Source: Brevibacillus sedimenti (lineage in GTDB: Bacteria > Bacillota > Bacilli > Brevibacillales > Brevibacillaceae). From it: a stretch of DNA of 64,000 nucleotides. The stretch's first letter is position 1, and the number at the start of each line of letters is the position of its first letter. Both the position numbers and the translations under genes were made by a program. Location of the stretch: assembly GCF_020923495.1 (NCBI RefSeq), contig NZ_CP064048.1, forward strand, positions 1,452,001 to 1,516,000, written 5' to 3'. The notes under the pieces were generated by a model. The model worked only from the letters and a program-made list of their open reading frames with translations, searched no databases and was not told the DNA's origin. Below are positions 54,258 to 62,426 of this stretch, in pieces.

Positions 54258-54484
54258 GTGGGTTTGCTCCTTTCGTACTCAAATGAAAGGGAATACTTCG
54301 CGGCGGGACAGGGGAACTCCTGCCGCCATCGGCACTTAGAATGCCCAAAAACCACAGCGAACCGACACCGCCCCTTGAGCCGTCCCCGTGTGGTTTCGCT
54401 GCATGATGAGGAAAAATCAGGTGGAATAGATACATAGCTAGCGGTGCACATTATATTCAGTGACATGGAGGAGGTGAATGGACG

Positions 54485-54649
54485 ATGCCGAAACAAAACA
54501 AACAAGCAGGTGCCAACCAAGCGCAACAACAAGCTGCGCAAAACACCGCTACCGAATTTGCAAGCGAAACCAACGTATCGGAAGTACGCCGTCAAAACCA
54601 GCAATCCGCTGCGAAATCTGCTCAGCAAGCGCAGCAACCTACCGAATAA
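54485..54649 (+). CDS. sspE: Gamma-type small acid-soluble spore protein
   Basis: The 54-residue protein is rich in Gln, Ala and Asn (MPKQNKQAGANQAQQQ) and contains the diagnostic TEFASETNVSEVRRQNQQS, with the germination-protease site at EFASET. Gamma-type SASPs are an amino-acid store in the spore core. It has only one copy of the repeat, where B. subtilis SspE has two. ATG 54485 follows GGAGGAGGTG. It shows that the organism forms endospores; expression by sigma-G is expected. Confidence 0.92.
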   Translation: MPKQNKQAGANQAQQQAAQNTATEFASETNVSEVRRQNQQSAAKSAQQAQQPTE

Positions 54650-54660
54650 CAGGAACAATC

Positions 54661-54692
54661 ACCCCCGCTTTTTTGCGGGGGTTTGTTTTTTG
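54661..54692 (+). terminator. Terminator of the spore protein gene
   Basis: ACCCCCGC and GCGGGGGT form an 8-bp stem with a T-rich loop, followed by TTTGTTTTTT. Confidence 0.9.
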
Positions 54693-54771
54693 ATTTGATG
54701 CAGCACTTGCCAATAATAGAATGGGGTGATATCGTCACTGCATAATCAAAGAATGGGGAGCGGGATTGTGT

Positions 54772-55158
54772 ATGATCGTGGGAATTGGCACGGACATTGT
54801 GGAAATCGGACGCGTACAGGCGCTGATCGAGCGGCGTACGAAAGCGCTTGACCGCCTGTTTACGGACGCGGAAAAAGCACTGCTGGACGGGAAGGAGAAG
54901 GCGCGGCGGGCGGAATATCTGGCCGGCCGGTTTGCTGCCAAGGAAGCGGCGGCAAAGGCGCTCGGCACCGGGATTGGCAGCCAGGTAGGCTTTCACGATC
55001 TGGAAATCTTCTCTTCGGACACAGGCAAGCCGGACCTGCGCATCAGCAGGGAGGCGCTGGAGCGGGTCGGACTCACACCGGAGCGGGTACGGGTTCACCT
55101 CAGCATTTCCCACAGCCGGGATTATGCCGTGGCGCAGGTTGTAGTGGAAGAACTGTAA
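54772..55158 (+). CDS. acpS: Holo-[acyl-carrier-protein] synthase
   Basis: AcpS transfers phosphopantetheine from CoA to acyl carrier protein. The 128-residue protein has the signatures GIGTDIVEIGRV (metal Asp8) and FAAKEAAAKALGTGIG, and ends in VRVHLSISHSRDYAVAQVVVEE. ATG 54772; an in-frame TTG at 54766 is less likely. As in B. subtilis, it precedes ydcC and alr. Confidence 0.95.
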   Translation: MIVGIGTDIVEIGRVQALIERRTKALDRLFTDAEKALLDGKEKARRAEYLAGRFAAKEAAAKALGTGIGSQVGFHDLEIFSSDTGKPDLRISREALERVGLTPERVRVHLSISHSRDYAVAQVVVEEL

Positions 55159-55173
55159 AACTTGTCTGCATAT

Positions 55174-55284
55174 CGGGACGAGGATGGACATAGATTTATA
55201 TCGCGTAGATCAGGAGGGACTACCTGCTCTAACAGATAGGGTAAGTCTTCAGCCGATCAAGGCGATGTCGCGTCCCCGATACCC
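55174..55284 (+). ncRNA. Possible structured RNA upstream of ydcC
   Basis: TATCGGGACG at 55174 can pair with CGTCCCCGATA near 55274-55284 (one bulge), enclosing about 90 bases. Inside, ATCGC/GCGAT and GACTACC/GGTAAGTC can also pair. The arrangement resembles a multi-branched leader RNA, but matches no riboswitch class I know. The 55159-55399 interval holds no gene. Confidence 0.35.
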
Positions 55285-55399
55285 GAACGGATTATTGACA
55301 CGATGTGCGCGGAAGAGGCGAAAGACTGACAGATTTCCCAGGAAATAGACAGGGGTGCCCTTCTTTGTCGAAATTAGCAGACAAGGAGGAGTTCTTTGA

Positions 55400-56434
55400 A
55401 TGAAACGGGCAGCTTTTCCACTGGTTTTCTTGTTGGTCTTTTCCCTGCTGCTCGGCGGCTGCTTCGGTCAGAAAACACCGGACGATGTGGTGGATGACCT
55501 GAGCAGCACGCTGGACAAGATGGCCGGCTACAAATCTCAGGCCGTACTGACGATGCAGACTGGCTCCACGGCGATGGAGTACGACGTGTCGGTGTGGTAC
55601 GAAAAACCGACCAACTACCGTGTCGCGCTCACGTCCAAACAGCGAGGCATTACGCAGATCATCCTGCGCAACAATGAAGGGGTGTTTGTCCTGACGCCGC
55701 ATCTCAACAAGAGCTTCCGCTTCCAGAGCGGCTGGCCGGAAAACAACGGTCCGCTCTATCTGTACGAGACGCTGGCCCGCAGCATCATTGACGACACGGA
55801 ACGCAAGATGGAAATGGACGACAAGCAGTACGTATTTGAAGTCAAGGCCAATTACTCCGGCAATCGCTCCCTGACCAGGCAGAAGATCTGGCTGACGGAG
55901 GAGCTGAAGCCGACGCGTGCGGAAATCATGGATTCCAATATGAATACACTGGTTACGATCAACTTTACCGACTTTGTGTTCAACCCGCAATTTGACAAGG
56001 ATGCGTTTGACAAAGACCGCAACATGAGCACCAGTTCGCTGCCGGTGGTGCCGACGCTGTCGCAGGCAAACGACACAAGCAAACCGCCATCCAGCCAGTT
56101 CGGCGTCATTGTGCCCACCTACATCCCCGAAGGCGTGAAGCAGGGCGACATCGAGCCGGTTACCCGGGACGGTGAACGGACGGTCGTATTGGAGTACAAG
56201 GGTTTGTACAACTACAAGTTGATTGAAGCGCGCCCCACGGCGACATCGGTGTCCTCGGAGCAGGGGGTTCCGGTCGATCTGGGCTTCACCATCGGGGTGC
56301 TGATCCAAAATGCTGACAATCAGCGCTACCTGAGCTGGGAACTGGACGGCGTGGAGTTTACGCTGACCGGCGACCTGCCGGAAGAGGAAATGGTCAAGGT
56401 GGCCCAATCCACGTACGGCGTGAGCGGTAAATAA
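55400..56434 (+). CDS. ydcC: YdcC-like outer-surface lipoprotein (LolA-like fold)
   Basis: The 344-residue lipoprotein (lipobox LLLGGC, Cys21) has an N-terminal LolA/LppX-like beta domain (about 28-210, DLSSTLDKMAGYKSQAVLTMQTG... VWYEKPTNYRVALTS) and a C-terminal DUF4367-like region (about 240-344, VIVPTYIPEGVKQ... GFTIGVLIQNADNQRYLSWELDGVEFTLTGD). The gene order acpS-ydcC-alr matches B. subtilis, where ydcC is sporulation-associated. ATG 55400 follows AAGGAGGAG. Confidence 0.9.
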   Translation: MKRAAFPLVFLLVFSLLLGGCFGQKTPDDVVDDLSSTLDKMAGYKSQAVLTMQTGSTAMEYDVSVWYEKPTNYRVALTSKQRGITQIILRNNEGVFVLTPHLNKSFRFQSGWPENNGPLYLYETLARSIIDDTERKMEMDDKQYVFEVKANYSGNRSLTRQKIWLTEELKPTRAEIMDSNMNTLVTINFTDFVFNPQFDKDAFDKDRNMSTSSLPVVPTLSQANDTSKPPSSQFGVIVPTYIPEGVKQGDIEPVTRDGERTVVLEYKGLYNYKLIEARPTATSVSSEQGVPVDLGFTIGVLIQNADNQRYLSWELDGVEFTLTGDLPEEEMVKVAQSTYGVSGK

Positions 56435-56441
56435 TCAATCG

Positions 56442-56466
56442 GGACGGCATTCGCCGTCCTTTTTTG
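56442..56466 (+). terminator. Terminator of ydcC
   Basis: GGACGGC and GCCGTCC form a 7-bp stem with a 4-nt loop and a six- to seven-T run. Confidence 0.88.
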
Positions 56467-56641
56467 TCGTGTATGGGGCTGTCTCTTTCGCATCGACTGC
56501 AGTGCCGGGAATTTCAGCGGGTTGCCGGGAATAGCAGCGGGGTGGACGAAAAGTACATACTGCCCGCGACAAGCGAATTGACATACAGCGTCAGAAAGCG
56601 ATAAAGTCGAAGTAACTACGCGATGAGGTGAAGCATCATCC

Positions 56642-57082
56642 ATGAAAAAAACGTCCGATGAGATTTTGTACCAGGAAGAGTCCGGCTACAAAGACCTGCT
56701 GCTGCGAAAAAACATGAAAATGCGCATTATGGAGACGCTATTCTTTGTGGTCGGGATGCTCTTGTTGTCTCAATTTTTCAACACACAATCACCGGCTTTC
56801 AAAGTGCTTGCCTTTGCCATCGCGATCGCGGTCGTCTGCCTTGCGCCATTTGTGTACAAGTATACGCTGCGGCCGTCGTACAAGCTGACCAAGACGCATC
56901 TAATCGTTTCCATGGGCGGTCGGGAGACGAGATATCCGCTGTCGGAAGTGGAGCCGATTTTTGAAGGCCGCCATTTGTACAAGTTGGGCGGCAAGCGGCA
57001 TTCGTTGATGGTGTCCCGGCAGTTCCTCAACCACCTCAACGAACGGCTGTTTGTCTATCAAAAGCTGCAAAAGAGGAGATAA
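56642..57082 (+). CDS. Membrane protein with PH-like domain, unknown function
   Basis: The 146-residue protein has two adjacent membrane helices (about 29-48 and 54-73) and a C-terminal beta-rich part (YKLTKTHLIVSMGGRETRYPLSEVEPIFEGRHLYKLGGKRHSLMVSRQFLNHL) that resembles bacterial PH-like domains. It lies eight bases before alr and is probably cotranscribed. This gene is not part of the B. subtilis arrangement that I recall. Confidence 0.75.
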   Translation: MKKTSDEILYQEESGYKDLLLRKNMKMRIMETLFFVVGMLLLSQFFNTQSPAFKVLAFAIAIAVVCLAPFVYKYTLRPSYKLTKTHLIVSMGGRETRYPLSEVEPIFEGRHLYKLGGKRHSLMVSRQFLNHLNERLFVYQKLQKRR

Positions 57083-57090
57083 CGAACGAC

Positions 57091-58296
57091 ATGAAACCGT
57101 ACTGCCGCGATACCTGGGTTGAAGTGGATCTGGATGCGATTCGGGCCAATGTGCAGGCGTTCCGCCGCCACATACCGGCTTCCACCGGCATCATGGCCGT
57201 GGTCAAGGCGGACGGCTACGGACACGGCGCCTTTCACGTCGGCAGGGAAGCGCTGGACAGCGGGGCGAACTCGCTCGCCGTAGCGATGCTGGACGAAGCG
57301 ATCGTGCTGAGGAAGGCGGGGATCACCGCGCCCATCCTGGTGCTCGGCTATACGCCGACGGATTCAGTGGTGACCGCCAGCCGTTGGGAGGTGGAGCTGA
57401 CCGCCTACCATGCCGATTGGATGACGGAGGCGAATCGCTTGCTGCAGGAGGCGTCGGCCAAGCCTGTCGGTATTCACATCAAGGTGGATACGGGCATGGG
57501 CAGGCTTGGCGTGCGCTCCAAAGACGAGCTGTTTGCCGTGGTGGAAGCGCTCGAAAACAGTCCCCTGCTCCGCTGGGCGGGCATTTTTACGCATTTTGCT
57601 ACTGCCGACGAACCGGATGTCACGCTTGTCTGCGAGCAGCACGAGCGGTTCCAGTCGTATTTGCGTGCCTTGCGGGAGACGGGCAGGCGTTTGCCGCGCG
57701 TTCACTGCGCCAATACCGCTGCCTCCATCGCCTTTCCCGAATGGGGGTATGATACGATCCGTTTAGGCATAGGTTTATACGGACTATACCCATCCGCCTA
57801 CATGAAGCAGCAGGCTCGCGTGCAACTGGTCCCTGCGCTTTCCCTGAAGACCCGGATTGCCCATCTCAAGCACATGACCGAACCGCCCTATACGATCAGC
57901 TATGGGGCGACGTACACTGCGCAGCCGGGCGAGCAGATTGCCTCGCTGCCGATCGGGTATGCCGACGGGTTTTCGCGGCTGCTGTCCAATCGCGGATCGG
58001 TTTTGGTAAATGGCTGTCGGGCGCCGGTGGTCGGCAGGGTCTGCATGGACCAGATCATGGTCAGGATCGATCACGGAACGGCACGGGTGGGTGATGAGGT
58101 GGTGCTGTACGGCAGACAGGGGGACGAGGAAATCTCGCTGGATGAAGTGGCCGATTGTTTGGGGACGATTAATTACGAGGTCGCGTGCATGCTTGATCAC
58201 CGCATCCCGCGCGTCTATCTGCGGGACGGCAAAGTGGTGGACGTGTACCATTTACTGACGGGTCAGCGTGCCCTGTCACAAAGTGTAAATAACTAG
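57091..58296 (+). CDS. alr: Alanine racemase
   Basis: Alr interconverts L- and D-alanine for peptidoglycan. The 401-residue PLP enzyme has Lys39 (AVVKADGYGHG) as the cofactor lysine and Tyr271 (ISYGATY) as the second catalytic base, with IGYADGFSRLLSNRG and GRVCMDQIMV near the C-terminal domain. It is followed by ndoAI as in B. subtilis. Confidence 0.96.
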   Translation: MKPYCRDTWVEVDLDAIRANVQAFRRHIPASTGIMAVVKADGYGHGAFHVGREALDSGANSLAVAMLDEAIVLRKAGITAPILVLGYTPTDSVVTASRWEVELTAYHADWMTEANRLLQEASAKPVGIHIKVDTGMGRLGVRSKDELFAVVEALENSPLLRWAGIFTHFATADEPDVTLVCEQHERFQSYLRALRETGRRLPRVHCANTAASIAFPEWGYDTIRLGIGLYGLYPSAYMKQQARVQLVPALSLKTRIAHLKHMTEPPYTISYGATYTAQPGEQIASLPIGYADGFSRLLSNRGSVLVNGCRAPVVGRVCMDQIMVRIDHGTARVGDEVVLYGRQGDEEISLDEVADCLGTINYEVACMLDHRIPRVYLRDGKVVDVYHLLTGQRALSQSVNN

Positions 58297-58488
58297 CACT
58301 CGACATCAGGCAGGAATTTGCGGATGGAACGCGAATACAACTAGAGCGCAAAACAGGCTTTTTTTTGCCTAACAGCGATCGGACAGGTATATTTTTGAAA
58401 ATGGTTCGACATAATGGTATTGTTCCTACTGGATCGCGGTGGAACGAGTCTGCGGGATGTTACGGTCATGGTTGGAGGTGGATTTGTC

Positions 58489-58767
58489 TTGTCTAAGTCT
58501 AACACGAAACGCATCATGATCAGCTTGCCACATCACCTGCTTCAGGAAGTGGATGGCGTTATTCAGAAAGAAAAATCCAATCGCAGCGAGTTTATTCGCC
58601 AGGCGATGCACCTTTACTTGAAAGAGCGCAAAAAGCGTGTCATTCGCGAAACCATGCAAAAAGGTTACATGGAAATGGCGAAAATCAATCTGAAAATGGC
58701 ATCGGAGGCATTTGGCGCAGAGGAAGAGGCTGACCATACTCTTATCCGCTTAGTTAGCGGGGTGTGA
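58489..58767 (+). CDS. ndoAI: Antitoxin EndoAI, ribbon-helix-helix
   Basis: The antitoxin neutralises NdoA and binds its own promoter DNA. TTG 58489 lies nine bases after GGAGGTG and gives 92 residues, the normal length; a GTG further upstream would add 25 unrelated residues. The ribbon-helix-helix start is KRIMISLPHHLLQEVDGVIQKEKSNRSEFIRQA and the conserved tail is MQKGYMEMAKINLKMASEA. It ends three bases before ndoA. Confidence 0.94.
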   Translation: MSKSNTKRIMISLPHHLLQEVDGVIQKEKSNRSEFIRQAMHLYLKERKKRVIRETMQKGYMEMAKINLKMASEAFGAEEEADHTLIRLVSGV

Positions 58768-58770
58768 CTT

Positions 58771-59121
58771 GTGATTGTCAAACGTGGCGATGTGTTTTTC
58801 GCTGACCTGTCACCGGTCGTTGGCTCTGAACAGGGAGGCGTACGGCCTGTTTTAGTGATTCAAAACGATATTGGCAATCGCTTTAGTCCAACGGTCATCG
58901 TCGCCGCCATTACGGCGCAGATTCAGAAGGCTAAACTGCCGACGCATGTAGAGATTGACGCAAAAACGTACGGATTTGACCGTGACTCCGTAATTCTGCT
59001 GGAACAGATTCGAACCATTGACAAACAACGGCTGACCGATAAGATAACGCATCTGGACGACGAGATGATGGATCGCGTCAATGAATCCCTGCAGATCAGC
59101 CTGGGACTCATTGACTTTTAA
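58771..59121 (+). CDS. ndoA: mRNA interferase EndoA (MazF family)
   Basis: The 116-residue toxin cleaves RNA at UACAU in B. subtilis. The sequence is strongly conserved: [67 protein letters not shown] with the catalytic Arg/Thr area. GTG 58771. It forms a toxin-antitoxin pair with the preceding gene and, as usual, precedes the rsb/sigB genes. Confidence 0.96.
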   Translation: MIVKRGDVFFADLSPVVGSEQGGVRPVLVIQNDIGNRFSPTVIVAAITAQIQKAKLPTHVEIDAKTYGFDRDSVILLEQIRTIDKQRLTDKITHLDDEMMDRVNESLQISLGLIDF

Positions 59122-59142
59122 TCGTTTGCCTGATGCTCAGAC

Positions 59143-59178
59143 AGCAAAAACCACTTGTGCAGCAAGTGGTTTTTTTGC
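59143..59178 (+). terminator. Terminator of ndoAI-ndoA
   Basis: CAGCAAAAACCACTTG and CAAGTGGTTTTTTTGCTG form a long stem with a built-in T-run; it also separates the toxin operon from the sigB operon. Confidence 0.87.
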
Positions 59179-59289
59179 TGTCGGGGCAGGGATTCAAAAC
59201 AGCGGCAGCGAAATGATTTCGTAGACAAAAATTGACACGTTTTGCTAAATCGGATCGGTGACAAGTGCAGATGGAAGGAGTTTCCGGTT

Positions 59290-59721
59290 GTGACAGAGCC
59301 TTTTTCAGAACAAGTCAACATCGCTACAGAGGCGGACATTGTCACGGCCAGGCAGATCGGCCGCAACATGGCGAGACAATTGGGCTTTGGCACCATCATG
59401 CAGTCCCGCATCGCCACCACCATTTCCGAATTGGCCCGCAACATCTACCTGTACGCGGGCAGCGGCACGATTTTCATCGAACAGGTGGAGCGGGACAGCC
59501 GTATCGGGTTGCGGATCACGGCTGCCGACACCGGTCCGGGCATCGCCGATATGCGCAAGGCGATGGAGGACGGGTATTCCACCTCAGGCGGTTTGGGAGC
59601 CGGACTGCCGGGTGTGAAGCGGATGATGGACGAGTTTTTTCTGGAGAGCGTTCCCGGAAAAGGAACGCGTGTCATCGTTGTCAAGTGGCGGAACGAAGCG
59701 GGGGGAGGTGACCCCGATTGA
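59290..59721 (+). CDS. rsbT: RsbT-like serine/threonine kinase switch protein
   Basis: RsbT normally phosphorylates RsbR/RsbS and, when released, activates the phosphatase RsbU. The 143-residue GHKL protein has the N-box ATTISELARNIYLYA, G1 box AADTGPGIAD and the G2 loop TSGGLGAGLPGVKRMMDEF. GTG 59290 follows AAGGAG. Notably, no rsbR or rsbS precedes it; the stop overlaps the rsbU start. Confidence 0.93.
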   Translation: MTEPFSEQVNIATEADIVTARQIGRNMARQLGFGTIMQSRIATTISELARNIYLYAGSGTIFIEQVERDSRIGLRITAADTGPGIADMRKAMEDGYSTSGGLGAGLPGVKRMMDEFFLESVPGKGTRVIVVKWRNEAGGGDPD

Positions 59722-60719
59722 CGTATGACGACCTGGAAGAACAGTATGCACGGTTGTTGAGAGATTACCGGGAGGGCAAAGGAGAAGCCCCTTTGTACGG
59801 CGCCCAGCAGTTGGGCAAGCAGCTCTTGGCCCGCAACGTCTCCCCGGAAGAGCTCGCCGACCTGCACGGACGGGCGCTGGAGCGTTTGGGGCCGGTTCCC
59901 GAGTTCGTCCGGGAGTCGTTTCAGATTTTGACGGAAATCATGATCGAGTATGGGAACGCGTACCGCTCGATTCACAGTTGGCGGAGCCGGCACCAGCAGT
60001 TGGAGTCGGAAATCGCCGTAGCTTCCGCGATGCAGCAGGCACTGCTGCCGCAGCGGCTGCCCTCCTGCCCCGGTGTGGATGTAGGGCTGGTCAGTGTGCC
60101 GGCCAAACAGATGAGCGGCGATTACTACGATTTTGTCTGCCACGACAGTCACAGGTTCAGCCTCGCGATCGCCGACATAACGGGGAAGGGTATCCCCGCC
60201 GCCATGTGCATGTCGATGCTCAAATATGCGATCGACGGCCTGGGCGAGATGGAGCTGGGGCCGGCAGGCATCCTGCGTCATTTGAACAATGTCGTGGAGC
60301 GGAACCTCGATCCGAGCATGTTTGTCACGATGGTGTACGGCCGTTACGACGCGGATGTTCACCGCTTTTGCTACGCGACGGCGGGACATGAACCGGGCTT
60401 TTTGTACCGGCGGGCCGAGGACCGCTTTTACGATCTCGAAGGCAGGGGCGCAGCTCTGGGGATTGCGCCGGGAAGCACGTACGAGGAGCGGGAAGTCGAG
60501 CTCGAACCGGGAGATTGCCTCATCCTGTTGACGGACGGCGTGACGGAACGCAAGGTAGGACGGGCGTACTTCCAACGGGAGGAGCTGGTTTCCTATCTGC
60601 AGGGGGAAGTGGGAGTGCCGGCCCAGGAGATGGCCAACCGTCTCTACCACAGGCTGCTGCTCCTCTCCCAGTTTGAACTGCCGGATGATTACACCATGAT
60701 CGTACTTCGACGGACGTGA
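59718..60719 (+). CDS. rsbU: RsbU-type PP2C phosphatase
   Basis: RsbU dephosphorylates RsbV and so triggers release of sigma-B. The 333-residue protein has an N-terminal RsbT-binding helical domain (1-90, YARLLRDYREGKGEAPLYGAQQLGKQLL), an AVASAMQQALLPQRLP linker helix and a SpoIIE/PP2C domain with VPAKQMSGDYYDF, IADITGKGIPAAM, ATAGHEPGFL and LLTDGVTER metal-binding aspartates. TTG 59718 overlaps the rsbT stop, with GGAGGTG upstream. Confidence 0.94.
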   Translation: MTYDDLEEQYARLLRDYREGKGEAPLYGAQQLGKQLLARNVSPEELADLHGRALERLGPVPEFVRESFQILTEIMIEYGNAYRSIHSWRSRHQQLESEIAVASAMQQALLPQRLPSCPGVDVGLVSVPAKQMSGDYYDFVCHDSHRFSLAIADITGKGIPAAMCMSMLKYAIDGLGEMELGPAGILRHLNNVVERNLDPSMFVTMVYGRYDADVHRFCYATAGHEPGFLYRRAEDRFYDLEGRGAALGIAPGSTYEEREVELEPGDCLILLTDGVTERKVGRAYFQREELVSYLQGEVGVPAQEMANRLYHRLLLLSQFELPDDYTMIVLRRT

Positions 60720-60744
60720 GCACAGCATACGGGAGGGAGTTCGG

Positions 60745-61098
60745 ATGGACCTGACGATTACGCACACGAGCAACGGCGGTGAACACGTGCTGGTACTCGC
60801 AGGGGAAATTGACGCCTATACGGGGCCGCAGCTAAAGGAGCGCCTGCTGCCGCTGGTCAACCAGCCGGACGTAAGGAGCGTCGCTGTGGATCTGACAGCC
60901 GTTGAATACATGGACAGCACGGGGATCGGGATTTTTGTCGCGGCGATGAAAGTGTGCAGGCAGACGGGCTGCCGGCTCCTTGTGGAACGCCTGTCGCCGC
61001 GGGTGGAGCGGCTGTTTCGGCTCACCGGATTGTATGAACGAATTGTTCCCCGCAAAGGAGAGAGCGACGAATGGCGCAACGACCTGAGGCCGATGTGA
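60745..61098 (+). CDS. rsbV: Anti-anti-sigma factor RsbV
   Basis: The 117-residue STAS protein frees sigma-B by binding RsbW when unphosphorylated. The phosphorylated serine is Ser58 in EYMDSTGIGIF; LAGEIDAYTGPQLKERL is the usual start. It overlaps rsbW by 28 bases, so the tail EWRNDLRPM is encoded inside the rsbW start. Confidence 0.95.
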   Translation: MDLTITHTSNGGEHVLVLAGEIDAYTGPQLKERLLPLVNQPDVRSVAVDLTAVEYMDSTGIGIFVAAMKVCRQTGCRLLVERLSPRVERLFRLTGLYERIVPRKGESDEWRNDLRPM

Positions 61099-61562
61099 TC
61101 CGACTGACGCTGCCGGCCCAGGCGGAGTATGTGGGCGTTGTCCGCCTGACTGTTTCGGGCATTGCCAACCGGATGGGATTTGCCTACGAGGAGATCGAAG
61201 ACATCAAGCTGGCGGTGGCCGAGGCCTGTACCAATGCGGTGAATCACGCTTACGACCGCGCCGCCGAGGAGATGGAGCTGAGCGTCACCTGCCGTGTCTT
61301 CCCGGATCGCCTGGTCATCGAAGTGGCCGATCAGGGGAAAGGGTTTTGGTTTGACAGAGAGCCGGCAGATTTGCGGCCAATCCACCCCGATGCCGACCTC
61401 GATGACGTGGCCGAAGGAGGACTGGGGCTGTTCCTGATCCATGCGCTGATGGACGAGGTGGACGTTCAGGTGAGCGAGGGAGTGACGGTCACCATGACCA
61501 AGTACCTGCGGGGGGATGGGGTGGCTTGTGATGACCGGGCGGATTCCGAAGCGGAAGCCTAG
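61071..61562 (+). CDS. rsbW: Anti-sigma factor and kinase RsbW
   Basis: RsbW sequesters sigma-B and phosphorylates RsbV. The 163-residue GHKL kinase has the N-box LAVAEACTNAVNHAY, G1 VADQGKGFW and the ATP-lid GGLGLFLIHALMDEV. ATG 61071 follows AAAGGAG. It overlaps rsbV and sigB, which suggests strict coupling. Confidence 0.95.
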   Translation: MAQRPEADVIRLTLPAQAEYVGVVRLTVSGIANRMGFAYEEIEDIKLAVAEACTNAVNHAYDRAAEEMELSVTCRVFPDRLVIEVADQGKGFWFDREPADLRPIHPDADLDDVAEGGLGLFLIHALMDEVDVQVSEGVTVTMTKYLRGDGVACDDRADSEAEA

Positions 61563-62313
61563 CCGCGAAGAACTGATACGGCTGGTCGGCGCGTTTCGTG
61601 AGACAGGGGACCCCGGTCTGCAGGAGACACTGGTGCGCGCCTATACCCCACTCGTCGAGACGCTTGCGAGAAAATTCGTGCGCGGCCGGATTTCCTACGA
61701 GGACGTGTTTCAGGTGGGCATGCTCGGGCTGCTTGCCTCCTTACGCCGGTTTGACCCTGCGCTGGGCCGCACGTTTGAGAGTTTTGCCGTGCCGACCATT
61801 GTCGGGGAGATCAAACGCTACATCCGCGACAAGACCTGGAGCGTCCACGTCCCCCGGCGGATCAAGGAGCTGAGCCCGAAGATCAAGCGTATCGCGGACG
61901 AACTGACTGCCCGCCTGCAGCGCTCCCCGCAGATTGCGGAAATCGCGGAAGCACTCGGCATCAGTGAGGAGGACGTGCTGGAGACGCTGGAGATGGGACG
62001 GAGCTACTATTCCCTGTCGATCGACAGCGAGCTGGAGTCGGACAGCGACGGCAACGCCGTCTCGCTTCTGGACATGGTCGGGGTAGAAGAGGAAGGGTAT
62101 GACCGGATCGACCGGCAATTGATGCTGGACCGCGCCCTGCATGCTTTGGACCAACGGGAACAGGCCATCATTCATCTTACGTTTTTTCGGAATTTGAGCC
62201 AAAAGCAGGCAGGGGATCTGCTGGGCATGTCCCAGATGCACGTTTCGCGGCTGCAGCGCAGGGCTCTCGGCAAACTGCGCGCGGCGCTGCAAGCTGACAA
62301 TCCGACATCATAA
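61531..62313 (+). CDS. sigB: RNA polymerase sigma-B factor
   Basis: Sigma-B directs the general stress regulon. The protein (260 residues from ATG 61531) has region 2 (QETLVRAYTPLVETLARKF... YEDVFQVGMLGLLASLRRFD... SFAVPTIVGEIKRYIRDKTWSVHVPRR), region 3 and region 4 (LSQKQAGDLLGMSQMHVSRLQRRALGKL). ATG 61516 is an alternative start with a poorer site. No rsbX follows; the next gene is tex. Confidence 0.95.
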   Translation: MTGRIPKRKPSREELIRLVGAFRETGDPGLQETLVRAYTPLVETLARKFVRGRISYEDVFQVGMLGLLASLRRFDPALGRTFESFAVPTIVGEIKRYIRDKTWSVHVPRRIKELSPKIKRIADELTARLQRSPQIAEIAEALGISEEDVLETLEMGRSYYSLSIDSELESDSDGNAVSLLDMVGVEEEGYDRIDRQLMLDRALHALDQREQAIIHLTFFRNLSQKQAGDLLGMSQMHVSRLQRRALGKLRAALQADNPTS

Positions 62314-62325
62314 CGCAAACGACGG

Positions 62326-62352
62326 CGGAGGTGGAGATCACCTCCGTTTTTT
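62326..62352 (+). terminator. Terminator of the sigB operon
   Basis: CGGAGGTG and CACCTCCG form a perfect 8-bp stem with a 5-nt loop and six T residues. Confidence 0.9.
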
Positions 62353-62384
62353 GGTCCGATGCGCGCTGGGGGCGATTTGACGGT

Positions 62385-62397
62385 TGTGATACAATAA
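62385..62397 (+). promoter_or_regulatory. Possible -10 region of tex
   Basis: TGTGATACAATAA includes a TACAAT -10 hexamer and is identical to the motif upstream of RNase J (30385). No good -35 lies 17 bp upstream. Confidence 0.35.
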
Positions 62398-62426
62398 CCG
62401 CGTAGGATGAGAGCAGGAGGTACGGA

